7,812 nucleotides of DNA from Frankiaceae bacterium (lineage in GTDB: Bacteria > Actinomycetota > Actinomycetes > JADGOU01), in contig JADGOU010000130.1 of the NCBI GenBank assembly GCA_017882835.1, forward strand, positions 1 to 7,812, written 5' to 3'. A model generated the notes under the pieces. That model was not told the origin of the DNA and made no database searches. It worked only from the letters and a program-made list of their open reading frames with translations. The translations under genes were made by a program, and so were the position numbers. Of the stretch, positions 6,297 through 7,812 are shown piece after piece. Within the stretch, counting starts at the first letter, position 1. The number at the start of each line of letters is the position of its first letter.

Positions 6297-7552
6297 CCGG
6301 GCACTCTAGGGCCGGGGGCGGTGGAGATCAGGCCGCGCAGCAGCACCTGGGTGTAGCAGTGCGGTCCCCCGTGACCGCCGGTGAGCTCGGGAAAGTCCAA
6401 CTCCTCGACGGTGAGCCCGGCTGCCCACAGCCGGTCCCGGAGGCCGTCGTCGACCGAGCGCACCGCGAGATAGCGCCCGGGACCGACCAGCAGTCCGTTC
6501 GTGGCGGCGACGTCACGGTCCGCGGCCGGCAGCGTCACGACGTCGTACCCCCGATCCGCCAGGTACCGGATCAGCCCGACCGTCGCCGACCTCCGGTAGA
6601 GCAGCCCGTGCCGGGTCTGCTCCGGACGCCACACGTCGACCTCCGGCTCCCGCGCCCCGAGTCGGTCCTCGCAGATCCCGGCCAGCGATGGTCCGTAGAC
6701 GGCGAAGTAGCTGTCCAGGTGACCGTCGGCGTCGTCGGGCGCAGCTCCCGGGTCACGCACCACCGCCACCTCGGTGTCGCCGTACGCCCCGGCGTCGAGC
6801 ATCTGACCGATGCCGTCGGCGTCGGAGTGCCAGCCCTGGCCCTGGAAGACGAGGTTGCCGGCTGGCAGCACGTCTCCGCCTTCCAAGAAGCCGGGCGCGG
6901 TGATCCGCAGGAGCGGCTCAATGCGGAGTTGGCGCAACGCGAGCGCGGCGATGTCGTTCTCCGGGCGGCGTACGTCGAGCCGCAACCGACCCACGGCGAC
7001 ACCCGCGGCGGTGGTCACCAGCGGGTCGCGCAGGAAGTAGGCGTTGTTGGCGGGGTCGACGCTGAACGACGCCCGGAAGCGGCTGGTCGAGTCCAGCGCG
7101 CGGTGGTTAGGGCGGATGTGCACCACGGGGCGCAGCATGACGATGTCGACCAGGGCGGGGGGGTCCAAGGCGGCGATGGTGCGATCGTGCAGGGCCGCTA
7201 GCGACGCCCGGTCGCTGCCAGGCACTGCCGGGTCGAACTCGTAGACCAGCGCCTGCCGGGCGGCTTGGCGAAGCACTTCCGGGTCACCGGCGGCCAGCGC
7301 CTCCCGAACGTCGATGACGGTGGCCCCGGCGGCTTCCAGCCGACGCCGGAAGTGGCGGTGCTCACGGACGGCACCGGTGAGCGAGAACGGCTGGGCGATG
7401 CTGGCGGCGTCGGTGTCGAGCAGCCCGAACAGCGTCTCGATGGCGGGCTCGCAGACCAGCACCAACCGGGCGGGGAGCCATTCGGCCGGCTGGCTGGCGG
7501 CGTACGTCCTCTGGACCGTCGTCCCAGCCATGGCCGGGGCCACTGTTGCCAT
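6293..7552 (-). CDS. Arginine deiminase/amidinotransferase-family protein
   Basis: The 419-residue protein belongs to the guanidino-modifying superfamily. Arginine deiminases convert arginine to citrulline and ammonia through a Cys thiouronium intermediate. The catalytic set is complete: FLRDP with Asp176, EGGD (224-227), HLD with His278 and Asp280, and GGPHC with Cys399. Length matches arginine deiminase (about 400-420), and motif order is the same. Asn170 and Arg195 (in RRPEND) fit substrate-carboxylate ligands known from the Pseudomonas enzyme. By my eye alignment, however, two other arginines there (Arg243 and the gating-loop Arg401) are His242 and His394 here, so free arginine may not be the substrate. 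The remaining N-terminal region is divergent from ArcA. No arcB, arcC or arcD gene is present in the window. The start at 7552 (ATG) is chosen because AGGAGG lies 8 bases upstream; the GTG at 7561 overlaps that site. It is the first gene of the probable operon with the synthetase and PBP. Confidence 0.85.
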   Translation of the reverse strand: MATVAPAMAGTTVQRTYAASQPAEWLPARLVLVCEPAIETLFGLLDTDAASIAQPFSLTGAVREHRHFRRRLEAAGATVIDVREALAAGDPEVLRQAARQALVYEFDPAVPGSDRASLAALHDRTIAALDPPALVDIVMLRPVVHIRPNHRALDSTSRFRASFSVDPANNAYFLRDPLVTTAAGVAVGRLRLDVRRPENDIAALALRQLRIEPLLRITAPGFLEGGDVLPAGNLVFQGQGWHSDADGIGQMLDAGAYGDTEVAVVRDPGAAPDDADGHLDSYFAVYGPSLAGICEDRLGAREPEVDVWRPEQTRHGLLYRRSATVGLIRYLADRGYDVVTLPAADRDVAATNGLLVGPGRYLAVRSVDDGLRDRLWAAGLTVEELDFPELTGGHGGPHCYTQVLLRGLISTAPGPRVPG

Positions 7553-7560
7553 GGTCCCCA

Positions 7561-7566
7561 CCTCCT
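7561..7566 (-). promoter_or_regulatory. Ribosome binding site deciding the deiminase start
   Basis: AGGAGG on the minus strand, 8 bases before ATG 7552, is the strongest Shine-Dalgarno match in the window. It rules against the in-frame GTG at 7559-7561, whose first base would be inside the site. The operon promoter should lie in 7567-7661, but I see no convincing -35/-10 pair there. Confidence 0.8.
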
Positions 7567-7661
7567 ATCCGTAGTAACGGCCCTGGGCCGGCTGCGGTGC
7601 AGAGGCGAACGCCCCGGCGGCATGGGGTCTTTGGGGCACGGGTTATCGGGGCTATTGGTGA

Positions 7662-7786
7662 TCACTGAAAGCTGGACTCGATAAGTCGCACGCAGCGGCG
7701 TCGAAGGTCAGAGCGTCCGAGGTATCTCCGCGGACCAAGCAGCGCCGGATTGCGGCCATGGCCGCGTCGATGTCGTCGAGACGCAG
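7662..7786 (-). pseudogene. Remnant of a HepT/DUF86-like toxin gene, frameshifted and truncated
   Basis: Read from 7786 downward, one frame gives RLDDIDAAMAAIRRCLVRG followed by DTSDALTFDA. This fits the N-terminus of actinobacterial HepT-like (DUF86) proteins, which as I recall them run 'RL.DI.AA..AI..HLERG.LSDGLVFDAVRVRLIEIGEAV'. After FDA that frame loses the family pattern. The next expected residues, VRLIE, appear in another frame at 7677-7691 and are followed by SSFQ and a stop at 7662-7664. So there is a frameshift near 7692-7697, then loss of all of the remaining protein, including the R-x4-6-H ribonuclease motif. In the first frame a TAG (7787-7789) stands just before the match, and no ATG/GTG/TTG occurs until ATG 7759. 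HepT normally pairs with an upstream MntA nucleotidyltransferase; that gene would lie beyond the window edge. The call rests on remembered family sequence. Confidence 0.55.
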
Positions 7787-7812
7787 CTAACCTGCCGGAC
7801 AGCCGACGGCGG

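Noticed and set aside
4857..6356. Two long plus-strand ORFs (4857-5561 and 5565-6356) antisense to the acyl-CoA synthetase
   Set aside because: No recognisable domains, and the 15-bp repeat gives only a Gly-rich string there; the minus strand carries all ANL motifs.
6191..7201. A 336-codon plus-strand ORF opposite the deiminase
   Set aside because: Its sequence is low-complexity and shows no motifs, while the opposite strand holds a complete guanidino-enzyme active site.

Overview
The window is very GC-rich, uses GTG as well as ATG starts, and encodes Ala/Arg/Gly/Pro-rich proteins typical of a high-GC Gram-positive bacterium (Actinomycetota). The class A penicillin-binding protein with its paired external cysteines and Pro/Ala-rich tail, and the Lys/Ala/Ser-rich linker of the partial sigma factor, fit the same group. 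The genus cannot be read from the sequence.

Layout: (a) 1-393, minus strand: the first 131 codons of a sigma-70 family factor, cut by the window edge. (b) 394-635: its upstream region, with a possible promoter, a 10-bp palindrome and a GC hairpin. (c) 636-842, minus: a 68-residue protein with two predicted membrane helices. (d) 843-1176: the divergent spacer, holding a tandem 26/27-bp repeat and a possible short leader ORF. (e) 1177-2295, plus: a membrane-anchored esterase-fold hydrolase. (f) 2296-2356: a short convergent gap with 12-bp tandem repeats. (g) 7552 down to 2357, minus: three tightly packed genes in the transcribed order arginine-deiminase-family enzyme, acyl-CoA synthetase (ANL ligase), class A PBP. 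The first junction is an ATGA overlap and the second a 13-base gap, so they probably form one operon. (h) 7553-7661: the operon leader and possible promoter region. (i) 7662-7786, minus: a frameshifted, truncated remnant of a HepT/DUF86-like toxin gene.

The PBP builds peptidoglycan outside the membrane. The ligase makes acyl-AMP and probably acyl-CoA. The guanidino-modifying enzyme probably acts on arginine or a related compound. No pathway obviously joins the three, and packing alone may explain their co-transcription. I found no convincing new multi-gene system. The points most worth a second look are the HepT remnant, the altered substrate-binding positions of the deiminase homologue, its linkage to a cell-wall synthase, and several short in-frame or intergenic tandem repeats.
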